Notes under the pieces: generated by a model
Databases searched by the model: none
What the model was told of the DNA's origin: nothing
The model's input: the letters and a program-made list of their open reading frames with translations, nothing else
From: Rufibacter sediminis
Lineage (GTDB): Bacteria; Bacteroidota; Bacteroidia; Cytophagales; Hymenobacteraceae
Assembly: GCF_014269285.1 (NCBI RefSeq)
Contig: NZ_JACOAF010000030.1
Location: 1-64,000, forward strand
DNA length: 64,000 nucleotides
Direction of reading: 5' to 3'
Position numbers and translations under genes: made by a program
In this document: one piece after another, positions 16,638-23,805 of the stretch
How positions within the stretch are numbered: the first letter of the stretch is position 1
How the letters are laid out: each line of letters starts with the position of its first letter

Positions 16638-18320
16638 TTATGCCGCTATCTGCAATTCCTCAGCGTCTCTGTAATCCTCCATACATACCTTAGGGTATCT
16701 TCCAAAGAATTCAAGCATGCTTCGTTCTAAATGGCTCTTTACATATTCTGCATAATCTGCACGTACTATAACAGAGTCATGTATTGTAAGGCACCAAATA
16801 CCTTTCTCTTTTAGCTCCGGCAATACATTTTCAATGAAAAAGTCTGCTTCCAGCCTCTGCATCATTATGGGCACCTTTGATTTTCTTCCATCCCCTTTAT
16901 TGAATTGAATCCATTGCCAAACGGATGGAAATCGATATTCAATGAAAGTACCTGCCTCAGTTAAAGGAGCTACACTTACCACACTGCTTTTCTTGTTAAT
17001 GTACCTGCTTCTGTAGATGTCCTGCATGACCTTTTTCTTTACCTTATCCCTGCTCTCAGGCGATGCACATTGCCCTGTGGATTCCACAATGGCATTATAG
17101 AGGTCTGCACCTTCCACTAGGTCCAGGTACTCCAGCAAATCAGGGGGCGGGGTCATGCCCTGTTCCTGGTAGTCATTCAGGATCGTTACCCCAAGAATCC
17201 ACGGTTGGCAGGTCTTTATGTCAAGGTTCACCAGGCTGACAGGTGCTTCTTCCCCGTTCCGGTACACCAATGCTTTCCTGGCCTCTCGTTTCAGGTTTGT
17301 GATTGGGGAGTATAGCCTCCCCCCTTTGTCGTCTGTGAAAACGACCTTTTCCTCCAGTCCCAGGTAGAGGGAAGTGAGGGAGTGGACCAGCTGGCACTGC
17401 CTGGAGACCTCGCTGTGACTGATACCTTTTGGGTGAGGGCTGGTACCTTTTGGGTGAAACAGGGGGACACTATGAGGTATGAATAGTGTCTCCCTTACCT
17501 CATCCCCTCCCCCACACTCCCCAACAGTGCCTACCAGTGCTGACCCCATTTCCCCCAAGAGGGAATCAGTGCCCATGATGTTGACCGCTGACTCAGTGGT
17601 ACCGGATGAATAGGAGACCATGAAGCACCCCCCTCTGCTGGTTTCCAGCTTATCGGCCCATCCGGTGAGTTCCTCAAGGGAGATGTTCAGCGTAAGGCGG
17701 CAAACCTCATCCAGCTTGCCTCTGTCGAAACTCAGTTTCCCAAGGTTCTCTATTGTGGCCACCCGGCCTGCCTCCCTATCTATGCCATTTGCCCGTCTTG
17801 CCCTCTGCAGGGAGAACCGTTTGATTTCGGCAAGCCTCTTGTTTATTATGACCTGCTCCTGAAGTCTGTAGTAGTACTCATCCACCCCCTCTATGTGGGC
17901 CGGGTTCAGGTGGTACTGGTAGCACTTGCCCTCCCTATAGAACCCGTCATCCAAAATAAAGGCCCTTTTGGGGCTCTCACAGAACCGCTTCAGCTTTGAC
18001 CAGCTGACAGCATTGCCCTTTCCGTAACGCTTCTCCATGGCCTCATTGGCTAGCGGAACCGGGCTTGTGATCCCCTTCCTCCTGCTGAGGTTCCTGCAGT
18101 AGATAGTGGACAGCAGCCACAGGACCCCTTCCTTCCCCCTTAGCTGGGCCCGCTCGGAATCACCGAACGCCTTGAACTCTCCGGCCCGGAAGGACAGCTC
18201 CACTCGCCTGCCCAACGATGCCGGTACCTTTACAATGTGGCTATTGATATTTGTGGCTTTGCCTGAAACAGACATGTATGCAGAAGGCATTACCTTCCTA
18301 TCGGCACTCTTTCTCCCCAT
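16638..18320 (-). CDS. Divergent family-A polymerase-like (palm domain) protein
   Basis: The 560-residue C-terminal half shows the three palm motifs of the PolA / T7-RNA-polymerase superfamily: motif A LVNLDIKTCQP (Asp367), motif B RDKVKKKVMQDIY (Arg424, Lys428, Tyr436, the Rx3Kx7Y spacing of Pol I and T7 RNAP) and motif C LTIHDSV (His514-Asp515). Before motif C stands PIMMQRLEAD, matching the APMQGTAAD helix of Pol I. No 3'-5' exonuclease or 5' nuclease domain is visible; the N-terminal half (with YREGKCYQYHLNP) is unfamiliar. The A-B spacing of 57 is nearer Pol I than T7 RNAP. It could copy the element's DNA, prime, or transcribe. Base composition is more GC-rich than the flanking AT-rich cargo, suggesting a different origin. 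No helicase or primase neighbour. Confidence 0.6.
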   Translation of the reverse strand: MGRKSADRKVMPSAYMSVSGKATNINSHIVKVPASLGRRVELSFRAGEFKAFGDSERAQLRGKEGVLWLLSTIYCRNLSRRKGITSPVPLANEAMEKRYGKGNAVSWSKLKRFCESPKRAFILDDGFYREGKCYQYHLNPAHIEGVDEYYYRLQEQVIINKRLAEIKRFSLQRARRANGIDREAGRVATIENLGKLSFDRGKLDEVCRLTLNISLEELTGWADKLETSRGGCFMVSYSSGTTESAVNIMGTDSLLGEMGSALVGTVGECGGGDEVRETLFIPHSVPLFHPKGTSPHPKGISHSEVSRQCQLVHSLTSLYLGLEEKVVFTDDKGGRLYSPITNLKREARKALVYRNGEEAPVSLVNLDIKTCQPWILGVTILNDYQEQGMTPPPDLLEYLDLVEGADLYNAIVESTGQCASPESRDKVKKKVMQDIYRSRYINKKSSVVSVAPLTEAGTFIEYRFPSVWQWIQFNKGDGRKSKVPIMMQRLEADFFIENVLPELKEKGIWCLTIHDSVIVRADYAEYVKSHLERSMLEFFGRYPKVCMEDYRDAEELQIAA

Positions 18321-18483
18321 TCCTTCTCTCCTATTCTTCCCAATCCCCTAAGCTGACATGGTGTATTGCCCCCTTTCAATATAGGGGTTACTATAGACCA
18401 ATGCTTAGCACAACCATTCTTGGTTCAAGCAATTTTATAGGGTCAGCCAGCTAGGGAATTTGATGCTCTTCAATAAACATAAA

Positions 18484-18516
18484 GAAGCCTCGCATCAAAT
18501 AGACTGATGCAAGGCT
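18484..18516 (-). terminator. Hairpin after the 155-residue gene
   Basis: AAGCCTCGCATCA pairs with TGATGCAAGGCTT around AATAGAC (one mismatch). It lies just past the 3' end of the minus-strand gene 18,539-19,006, so it probably terminates that transcript before the polymerase-like gene starts. Confidence 0.6.
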
Positions 18517-18538
18517 TGTGGCAAATTTCAAAATGACT

Positions 18539-19006
18539 TTACTCTGAGATAAAGGCTTCGAACTCCTCCTTAGTCGTGATAGAAGCTGGAAAAGTAAAAT
18601 AAACGCTTGGGGATTTCAGAGACAGTTTTATCCCTACTCCACTATCAACACCTTCTGCAATACGGCTTAGGATTTCAGATAACTGCCGTCCCCTTACAGA
18701 TTGACCCGAAGCCAACTCATTTTCCAGAGTGAGCAGACTGCCAAGATATCTCAGGAACGTCTCACCGGGAAATTCATCAATGGTATCATTTGCAACCCAA
18801 GAAATACCTTCTACCTGCTCAACTACCTCATATTTATGGAAGGCCAGGTGTATACCCTCATCCCACTCTTTGTAATCTCCATTTGGGTGGACCTCCAGTA
18901 AGTAGAAGAACTGACCTGACTTTTTTAAGACAAAATCTGTAGCCTCAGTTTTACCGTTAACAATCCTCTCGATTTTACCCAAAGTCTCCGCTCTTGACAA
19001 ATCCAT
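18539..19006 (-). CDS. Hypothetical cytoplasmic protein
   Basis: A 155-residue acidic soluble protein with no signal or membrane segment. The first half alternates strands (QFFYLLEVHPNGDYKEWDEGIHLAFHKYEVVEQV), the second starts with a helix (ETFLRYLGSLLTLENEL) and ends EEFEAFISE. I do not recognise the family. It sits between the polymerase-like gene and a secreted-protein gene on the same strand and has its own terminator hairpin. The upstream sequence ccaaGGAGGttg-like run (GTTGTATGG context, AAGGAGG at about 19,010) is a good ribosome binding site for this start. Confidence 0.65.
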   Translation of the reverse strand: MDLSRAETLGKIERIVNGKTEATDFVLKKSGQFFYLLEVHPNGDYKEWDEGIHLAFHKYEVVEQVEGISWVANDTIDEFPGETFLRYLGSLLTLENELASGQSVRGRQLSEILSRIAEGVDSGVGIKLSLKSPSVYFTFPASITTKEEFEAFISE

Positions 19007-19274
19007 ACAACCTCCTTTTTTATGTTATACCATAATTTCAAGGCAAAACTAAGTGATTTATTACGTCAAAAAAAGGATCAACAAGCCATAAATTCTACAT
19101 AAATACTTATAATACAACGCATTACAAACGCAAGGGCTTATTTTTGTAAAGCAACCTCAATTATCTTTATTTTTCCCTATTATTTTTTTAGTTCAACTGT
19201 AGTGAAGGGTAGTCCTACCTTTGATTTAATACAACCTTAGACCAGTTACGCTCAAGGTCAGTGAATAAATTGAA

Positions 19275-19320
19275 AAGGGCAAGGTGGCCCTCTGTTTCCC
19301 TCATCAGGACGGGCCTTTTC
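19275..19320 (-). terminator. Hairpin after the secreted-protein gene
   Basis: GAAAAGG and CCTTTTC arms bracket a GGCC-containing inner part immediately 3' of the minus-strand gene at 19,321. Pairing of the inner bases is imperfect. Confidence 0.45.
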
Positions 19321-19746
19321 TCACATCTTAGAGACCATGATGGAATGGCTACCACTTGAGCCTTCTATTTTCCAAATCTCTTTTCTGACAGGGTCAACCC
19401 ACCCCTCCAACTTATCATTGTATTTGAACTGCTTATTGAACCGGGCGATATGCACTGACAGGTCCGTTGACTTGATAGCATAGGAGTTTGATACGCAGAT
19501 GCCGTTCTTGAAATCTGCCGAGAAGTCCGGGTTGGTGATCATGTAGGAGCTGCTCCCGCACTGCCTGCATATCATAAAGAACTCATAATCAGGCTGGTCA
19601 TCATAGGCACCCTCATTCCAATATGACTTGGAGACTTGGGTGCTCCAGTAATCCTTGACTTTCTCCTTACTCTGGCCAACAAAGGACTTTTGACCAAAGG
19701 TGAGAATGGAAATGAATAGAAGCGGAATGAGCACTAGAATTTTCAT
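19321..19746 (-). CDS. Small secreted protein, unknown
   Basis: The 141-residue product has a clear signal peptide (KILVLIPLLFISILTFGQ-K, cleavage near residue 19). The mature part is strand-rich with MICRQCGSSSYMI, a CxxC pair, and another Cys in GICVSNSYAI. It resembles small exported Bacteroidetes proteins that begin GQKSFVGQSKEKVKDYW, but I cannot name a family. Should act in the periplasm or outside. Alone on its strand with a hairpin at its end. Confidence 0.7.
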   Translation of the reverse strand: MKILVLIPLLFISILTFGQKSFVGQSKEKVKDYWSTQVSKSYWNEGAYDDQPDYEFFMICRQCGSSSYMITNPDFSADFKNGICVSNSYAIKSTDLSVHIARFNKQFKYNDKLEGWVDPVRKEIWKIEGSSGSHSIMVSKM

Positions 19747-20042
19747 ATAAGGAATGATAGGGGTTTTTGATGCAAAGTAAACCTAATATTCAAAATGCTC
19801 AATATTCAAACAAGTTCTAAGGAAAAGTTAAATGGGCAGAATCGCCTATTTAAAATTGAAGGATAGATACCATTCAATAAAGAGCAAAGCCTAGTGAGGA
19901 CACAACATCCCCCTTTAAAGAAAATCAAGATTTCTTATAGCCCTTTTATGATCGAACAGGTCACTTTTTTCCTATACTCTTATGAGTTCCATTGGCGATT
20001 TCATGACCAGTCGGACACTGTACATTAATTAAACACAAGAGT
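19747..20042. other. 296-base gap with divergent promoters
   Basis: No gene is seen. It separates the minus-strand secreted-protein gene from the plus-strand HTH cassette and must hold the promoters of both. No clear operator palindrome was found. Confidence 0.35.
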
Positions 20043-20438
20043 ATGAAAGTAAAAGAGAAAGAGTATCTGCCGGTACTGAAGTACATCCAGATTCTAAGCG
20101 AGAAGGCGATCCCGGTAAGTTTAGAATCCATTTCCAACGCGCTTGCCTACAGCGCCTTCGATGCAAGATGTGACGACAAGGGTCAATGGCATGTCGCCAA
20201 ACACGAGTTATTGAAACGGGTTCGGGAGCATGGCAAAAAGGTCCCACCCGTTGAGGAGGGTTATGTCACACTTCAAGCCTATGTCTATCTGCTGAATGAG
20301 GCGGGTATTGACATGCCCGAGGACAGGGTTTGGGCGCAGATAATCTATGGCAACATGATAGGCAAAAATGACGAATTTGGCAGGTTCCTAATCAGCAGGC
20401 AGGACCTGGACAAGGCAATTGAGCGGTTTGGGAAGTAG
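20043..20438 (+). CDS. HTH/MerR-like protein of the duplicated cassette (copy A)
   Basis: The 131-residue protein is homologous to the one at 27,155. The second half (PPVEEGYVTLQAYVYLLNEAGIDMPEDRVWAQI...FLISRQDLDKAI) reads like an excisionase/MerR-type winged helix (helix-turn-helix, then a wing ending in a residue-binding I-x-x-x-DL). The first half (ALAYSAFDARCDDKGQWHVAKHEL) has the same pattern, so it may be a tandem of two such folds. Likely a DNA-binding regulator or directionality factor. First gene of the cassette HTH-HTH-hub-like. Confidence 0.7.
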   Translation: MKVKEKEYLPVLKYIQILSEKAIPVSLESISNALAYSAFDARCDDKGQWHVAKHELLKRVREHGKKVPPVEEGYVTLQAYVYLLNEAGIDMPEDRVWAQIIYGNMIGKNDEFGRFLISRQDLDKAIERFGK

Positions 20439-20467
20439 AGAGATAAAGACAATTGGAGGAACAAACA

Positions 20468-20671
20468 ATGAATAGCACGACACAAAATCAGAACTATTAC
20501 ACCTGTAAACAATTTTCAGAGGCATTGGCAGGAAAGGGCGTGATTTTAGCACCCAAGTGTGTCCAAAAGCACATTCGCTTAGGGAACATACGTGCAAAAA
20601 AGGACTGCATCCGGCCGAGGTTCTGGACGATCCCGCACTCTGAGCTGATACGTTTGACAAACCAGGAGTAA
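20468..20671 (+). CDS. Small HTH protein of the duplicated cassette (copy A)
   Basis: From ATG at 20,468 (GGAGGA ribosome binding site 8 bases before it; a TTG at 20,453 would lengthen it by five residues) the product has 67 residues. YTCKQFSEALAGKGVILAPK...IRLGNIRAKKDCIRPRFWTIPHSELIRLTNQE is an excisionase/MerR-like winged helix and matches the protein at 27,591, including the shared end LTNQE. It lies 29 bases after the larger HTH gene. Probably a DNA-binding accessory factor. Confidence 0.7.
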   Translation: MNSTTQNQNYYTCKQFSEALAGKGVILAPKCVQKHIRLGNIRAKKDCIRPRFWTIPHSELIRLTNQE

Positions 20672-20708
20672 TCAAGAACAACAATCTGACTACGTCTATC
20701 ACCTACAA

Positions 20709-20742
20709 AAGGGGCCTCTGAAGGGAGGTCTCCTTTGTTTTG
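20709..20742 (+). terminator. Attenuator/terminator-like hairpin (copy A)
   Basis: AAAGGGGCCTC...GAGGTCTCCTTTGTTTT can fold with mismatches in the middle of the stem. A homologous hairpin (AAAGGACCTCC...GGAGGTTCCCTTTGTTTT) occupies the same position in copy B at 27,823, between the small HTH gene and the hub-like gene. Conservation in both copies suggests it matters. Confidence 0.6.
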
Positions 20743-20787
20743 AGGCGGCAGGAAAACGAGTAGACAACCTAAGATAGAGAGGGGTAT

Positions 20788-21511
20788 ATGGCAGTAAATG
20801 TAGCTAGCGAGACAGGCTATGACCGCTTGAGCTGTGAGGTCAGGGTTATCAGGAGTGATGGCAGCGTTATTAAGTTTTTCCAGTGCGTGAGCATTGAGAT
20901 TGACACGTCTATGGACACGCTCACAGACGTGGCCACGGTCACTCTGCCTTATGACAACCGCTAGAACGTGAAGGACTCCAACGGGTTCAACCAATACTGG
21001 CTTGTGTCAGGAAATAGAGAAGGCTTTTTCTCCATCAGGGAGGAGATTGAGGTTTACTTTGGCTACAACTTTAAAGACGAGCTGGAGTTTCAGGGCTATA
21101 TTACTGAAGTGATTCCTGAAAACCCTTTGAAGCTTATCTGCCAGGACCGTTCTTGGAAGCTCAAGAAGAATAGGCTCATGTTCAGTAAGCCGGGGCCGGT
21201 ACATTTGAAAGACATTCTCCCTAAGCTTGTAGAGGGTACTGGGGTAGCAGTACACCCTCAGACGCACATTCAGAACATTGTATTTGGGGTCCTATAAGTA
21301 CCAGGAAACAACAGCCCAACTGCTGGAGGAATGGAGTGGAATGGGCCTAATCTCCTTTATGAAGGAAGGGAAACTAGTAATTGGTAGGTCTTATTTCAGC
21401 TCTTATGCAGTTGTGTATTCCACCTCAGAAACCAAAAGGTACACGCCCCCTGTCCTGGCCAGTGATGACAATGTTATTGAGGATGCCCGCAAGGTTAAAA
21501 CATCCTTATAA
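20788..21511 (+). pseudogene. Decayed tail-hub (gpD)-like gene, copy A
   Basis: It aligns along its length with the intact protein at 27,893 (DRLSCEVRVIRSDGS, FFSIREEIEVYFGYNF, RSWKLKKNRLMFSKPG, TAQLLEEWSGMGLISFMKEG). Three lesions are visible: TAG at 20,962-20,964 where the intact copy has a Trp codon, a TAA near 21,296 followed by a one-base deletion, and loss of the last ~165 codons after NVIEDAR. It is not expected to make a working product. Confidence 0.88.
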
Positions 21512-21590
21512 ATCAACACGTTACAATAAATGGCTACATTTTAAGCAACATCATTTTTCTTTAAATTATTTTCTCCATTACCTTTCCTAG

Positions 21591-22052
21591 ATGGAGAAAA
21601 AGCAAGAAAATAGCCCTTCCTTTCAAAAGACTAGAGATAATCTTCTCACTAGCCTCCAAAATCATTTAGAAAATATCTATCTGGTGGAAAAGCAGTTTAC
21701 TGATATAATCATTCTTTCCGATGTCTTCCCTTTCAACCCAAATCAAGTAGAAAAGGATAAATGGGAGGATTATGAAATCAAGAGAGGGAACCTCAGAGAC
21801 CTCTTTATAGACGAGACTAACCAATTGGAAGGACTAATAAAAGCAATTAGGCAAAAAAAGTTTAATCCCACAGATTCAAAACAGTTACTTCTATTGATAT
21901 TAGGGTATGTAGATATAGCTGATTCAGCATTCCAAAAACTGTTTACTTATAGCTTTGTAACGAGAAACATAGATGAAATGCTAGAGAGCACACAAACTCG
22001 CTTCGTAAAACTTAGAAATCTAATAAGATTACTCATTAAAGGTGTTATCTAA
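21591..22052 (+). CDS. Small helical protein, intact copy
   Basis: The 153-residue protein is predicted all-helical and charged (LLTSLQNHLENIYLVEKQFTD, LRDLFIDETNQLEGLIKAIRQ, LLLILGYVDIADSAFQKLF). A frameshifted relative is at 16,078. No signal, membrane segment or known motif. It stands ~90 bases before the Lamassu-like operon on the same strand. Being present twice next to putative defence modules, it may be an accessory or regulatory gene, but that is only positional inference. Confidence 0.65.
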   Translation: MEKKQENSPSFQKTRDNLLTSLQNHLENIYLVEKQFTDIIILSDVFPFNPNQVEKDKWEDYEIKRGNLRDLFIDETNQLEGLIKAIRQKKFNPTDSKQLLLLILGYVDIADSAFQKLFTYSFVTRNIDEMLESTQTRFVKLRNLIRLLIKGVI

Positions 22053-22145
22053 ACCCTCACGAGCCAAGTTTATTGCAGTTCATATATTAAATCCATAGTA
22101 TTACTACTATATAAGATCACACATTCCATAATTATAACTTTAAGC

Positions 22146-23231
22146 ATGTCCCTTCCTTCAATTAAGGATTTAACCCCCATAGAAACTGGGGGTAGAATAG
22201 CAAGAAACGGCTTTGTTTATCAGGATCATGTCGGGGTTCAATTTCTTCTAGACATGCTCTATGAAGAAGAGATACAAGAGGTATGGTTTGAGGGTGAAGA
22301 CGATATTGTTTTGCATAGAGTAAACTCAAGCAGTAGCCATATAGAGATGGTTCAGGTAAAATCCAATGACTTAGACTCGAGATGGTCTGTCTCTAAACTT
22401 TTCAGCCTAGAGTTACTACCTAAATCTCTAGCGCGAGGAAGATGCAAAGAAGATATTATTTACAGAATAATAACCGCAACAGATGTAGATTCAGGTATTA
22501 GCTTTTTAAAAAACGAAATAGGCTCTAATAACAGGAATAACTCAAACTTGGATACATTATTGAAGCCATACCTAACACAAATAAACAAAATTGGCAAAAA
22601 TCCAAAAGGCGAGGATGCATACTCATGGTTTAACAAATGCTTTTGGGAAGTCTTTCATAGCCAAGATACTATTAAGTACAAAAACTTATCTTATTTGGAA
22701 AAATGTCTAAATGAAAAATTCAACACAGTTTTACCACCAGATCAAAAATTAGAAATATATCAGCAACTGTTAGCGTTCGTCTCAAATGCAGGGGTTGGCA
22801 ATGAAAAGAATAATTTCACCAAAGAAGAGATTTGCGATAAACTTGATCACCTTCTAAATAATTTATCTGCTCCAAAACAAGGCAGCAAAACACTTGACAC
22901 CAAATTGATTCAAGCAAACCTAGAGCCAGAAGTAGTATTAACAGCTAAAGAATTCCGTTGGCAATTCCAAAAGGAAAGCTTGAATTTTAATTTCTACAAT
23001 AAAACCCAAATCACTGCATTTAAGAACAAAATACATCTCCTAATACAAGATTTAAAATTAAGGTTTGACGATGGAGAGTTCCAATTTACTGATATTCAAT
23101 TTCACAATTATTGTAGAAAAAAAGTAATTGAACTAGCTAACGAACATAAGATTGAGCAGGCTATTGCACTTGGTTGCATGTATGACAACACAAGTAGATG
23201 CACCCACAGATTCACTAAAGCCAAAGCATGA
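22146..23231 (+). CDS. Cap4/DUF4297-type nuclease subunit of Lamassu-like system (LmuA/DdmA-like)
   Basis: The N-terminal ~100 residues of this 361-residue protein carry a PD-(D/E)xK nuclease pattern: GRIARNGFVYQDHVGVQFLL, then VWFEGEDDIVLHRV and IEMVQVKSND. The Glu, the EDD aspartates and the ExxQVK lysine are the expected metal-binding and catalytic residues of DUF4297/Cap4 nucleases. The C-terminal part is helical and probably docks to the SMC subunit. In Lamassu-Cap4 and Vibrio DdmABC this subunit cuts DNA once the SMC partner senses invading DNA, stopping phage or plasmids. Its last codons overlap the next gene by 4 bases (ATGA), showing an operon. Confidence 0.85.
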   Translation: MSLPSIKDLTPIETGGRIARNGFVYQDHVGVQFLLDMLYEEEIQEVWFEGEDDIVLHRVNSSSSHIEMVQVKSNDLDSRWSVSKLFSLELLPKSLARGRCKEDIIYRIITATDVDSGISFLKNEIGSNNRNNSNLDTLLKPYLTQINKIGKNPKGEDAYSWFNKCFWEVFHSQDTIKYKNLSYLEKCLNEKFNTVLPPDQKLEIYQQLLAFVSNAGVGNEKNNFTKEEICDKLDHLLNNLSAPKQGSKTLDTKLIQANLEPEVVLTAKEFRWQFQKESLNFNFYNKTQITAFKNKIHLLIQDLKLRFDDGEFQFTDIQFHNYCRKKVIELANEHKIEQAIALGCMYDNTSRCTHRFTKAKA

Positions 23232-23803
23232 TTTCAATAAATAACCTTTCATACTATCCAGTTGGCACAACCTTAGTATCAGATGATCTTATAGAGTTTC
23301 ATGCATCTAGAATACTTCTAATCCTACGCATATGTGGCCAAAAGGACAAAGCAAGAAAACAGTATAAAATCACAGGGCTGACAAAACTTGCCAAGTTAGA
23401 CTTCTTTGTTAGATACCCTGAATTTTTTAGAAGGCTCGCCAAAAGGCTAGATTTAGCAGAGCTAAATATAGAAAACCATACAGGAGGAATAGAATCAAGA
23501 ATGATACGCTTCCATTATGGTCCATGGGATCAAAGATATTATCAGTTACTTCCATACTTAGAAGCAAGAAGCCTTATATCCGTTGAAAAAGATAAAACCG
23601 CATTCACTTTCTTTCTATTGGAAAAGGGGCAACACATTACAGATCAACTTTTGGAAGATTCTGATTTTGAATTACTCAAACATAATTTATTTAATATTAA
23701 ACGCTCAATCGGTTCTTATTCAGGCAATAAGTTAAAAGAGCTAGTTTATGATATGTTTAAGGAGGAAGTTACTAACCAACCATTAGGGAATATAATTTTT
23801 TAA
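23228..23803 (+). CDS. ABC-3C middle component (LmuC/DdmB-like)
   Basis: The 191-residue protein has the features of ABC-three-component middle proteins: a helical start, GLTKLAKLDFFVRYPEFFRR, SRMIRFHYGPWDQRYY (the well conserved M-I-R-Y/F-x-YGPWD-x-RYY stretch) and a winged-helix-like end (GQHITDQLLEDSDFELL). It should bridge the SMC ATPase and the nuclease. It overlaps the nuclease gene by 4 bases and ends 2 bases before the SMC gene, so the three are made together. Small size and position match DdmB/LmuC. Confidence 0.82.
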   Translation: MISINNLSYYPVGTTLVSDDLIEFHASRILLILRICGQKDKARKQYKITGLTKLAKLDFFVRYPEFFRRLAKRLDLAELNIENHTGGIESRMIRFHYGPWDQRYYQLLPYLEARSLISVEKDKTAFTFFLLEKGQHITDQLLEDSDFELLKHNLFNIKRSIGSYSGNKLKELVYDMFKEEVTNQPLGNIIF

Positions 23804-23805
23804 TT

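Noticed and set aside
16638-18320. Ordinary plasmid replication initiator (Rep)
   Set aside because: No rolling-circle HUH motif or winged-helix Rep pattern is visible; the palm motifs point to a polymerase-like fold instead.
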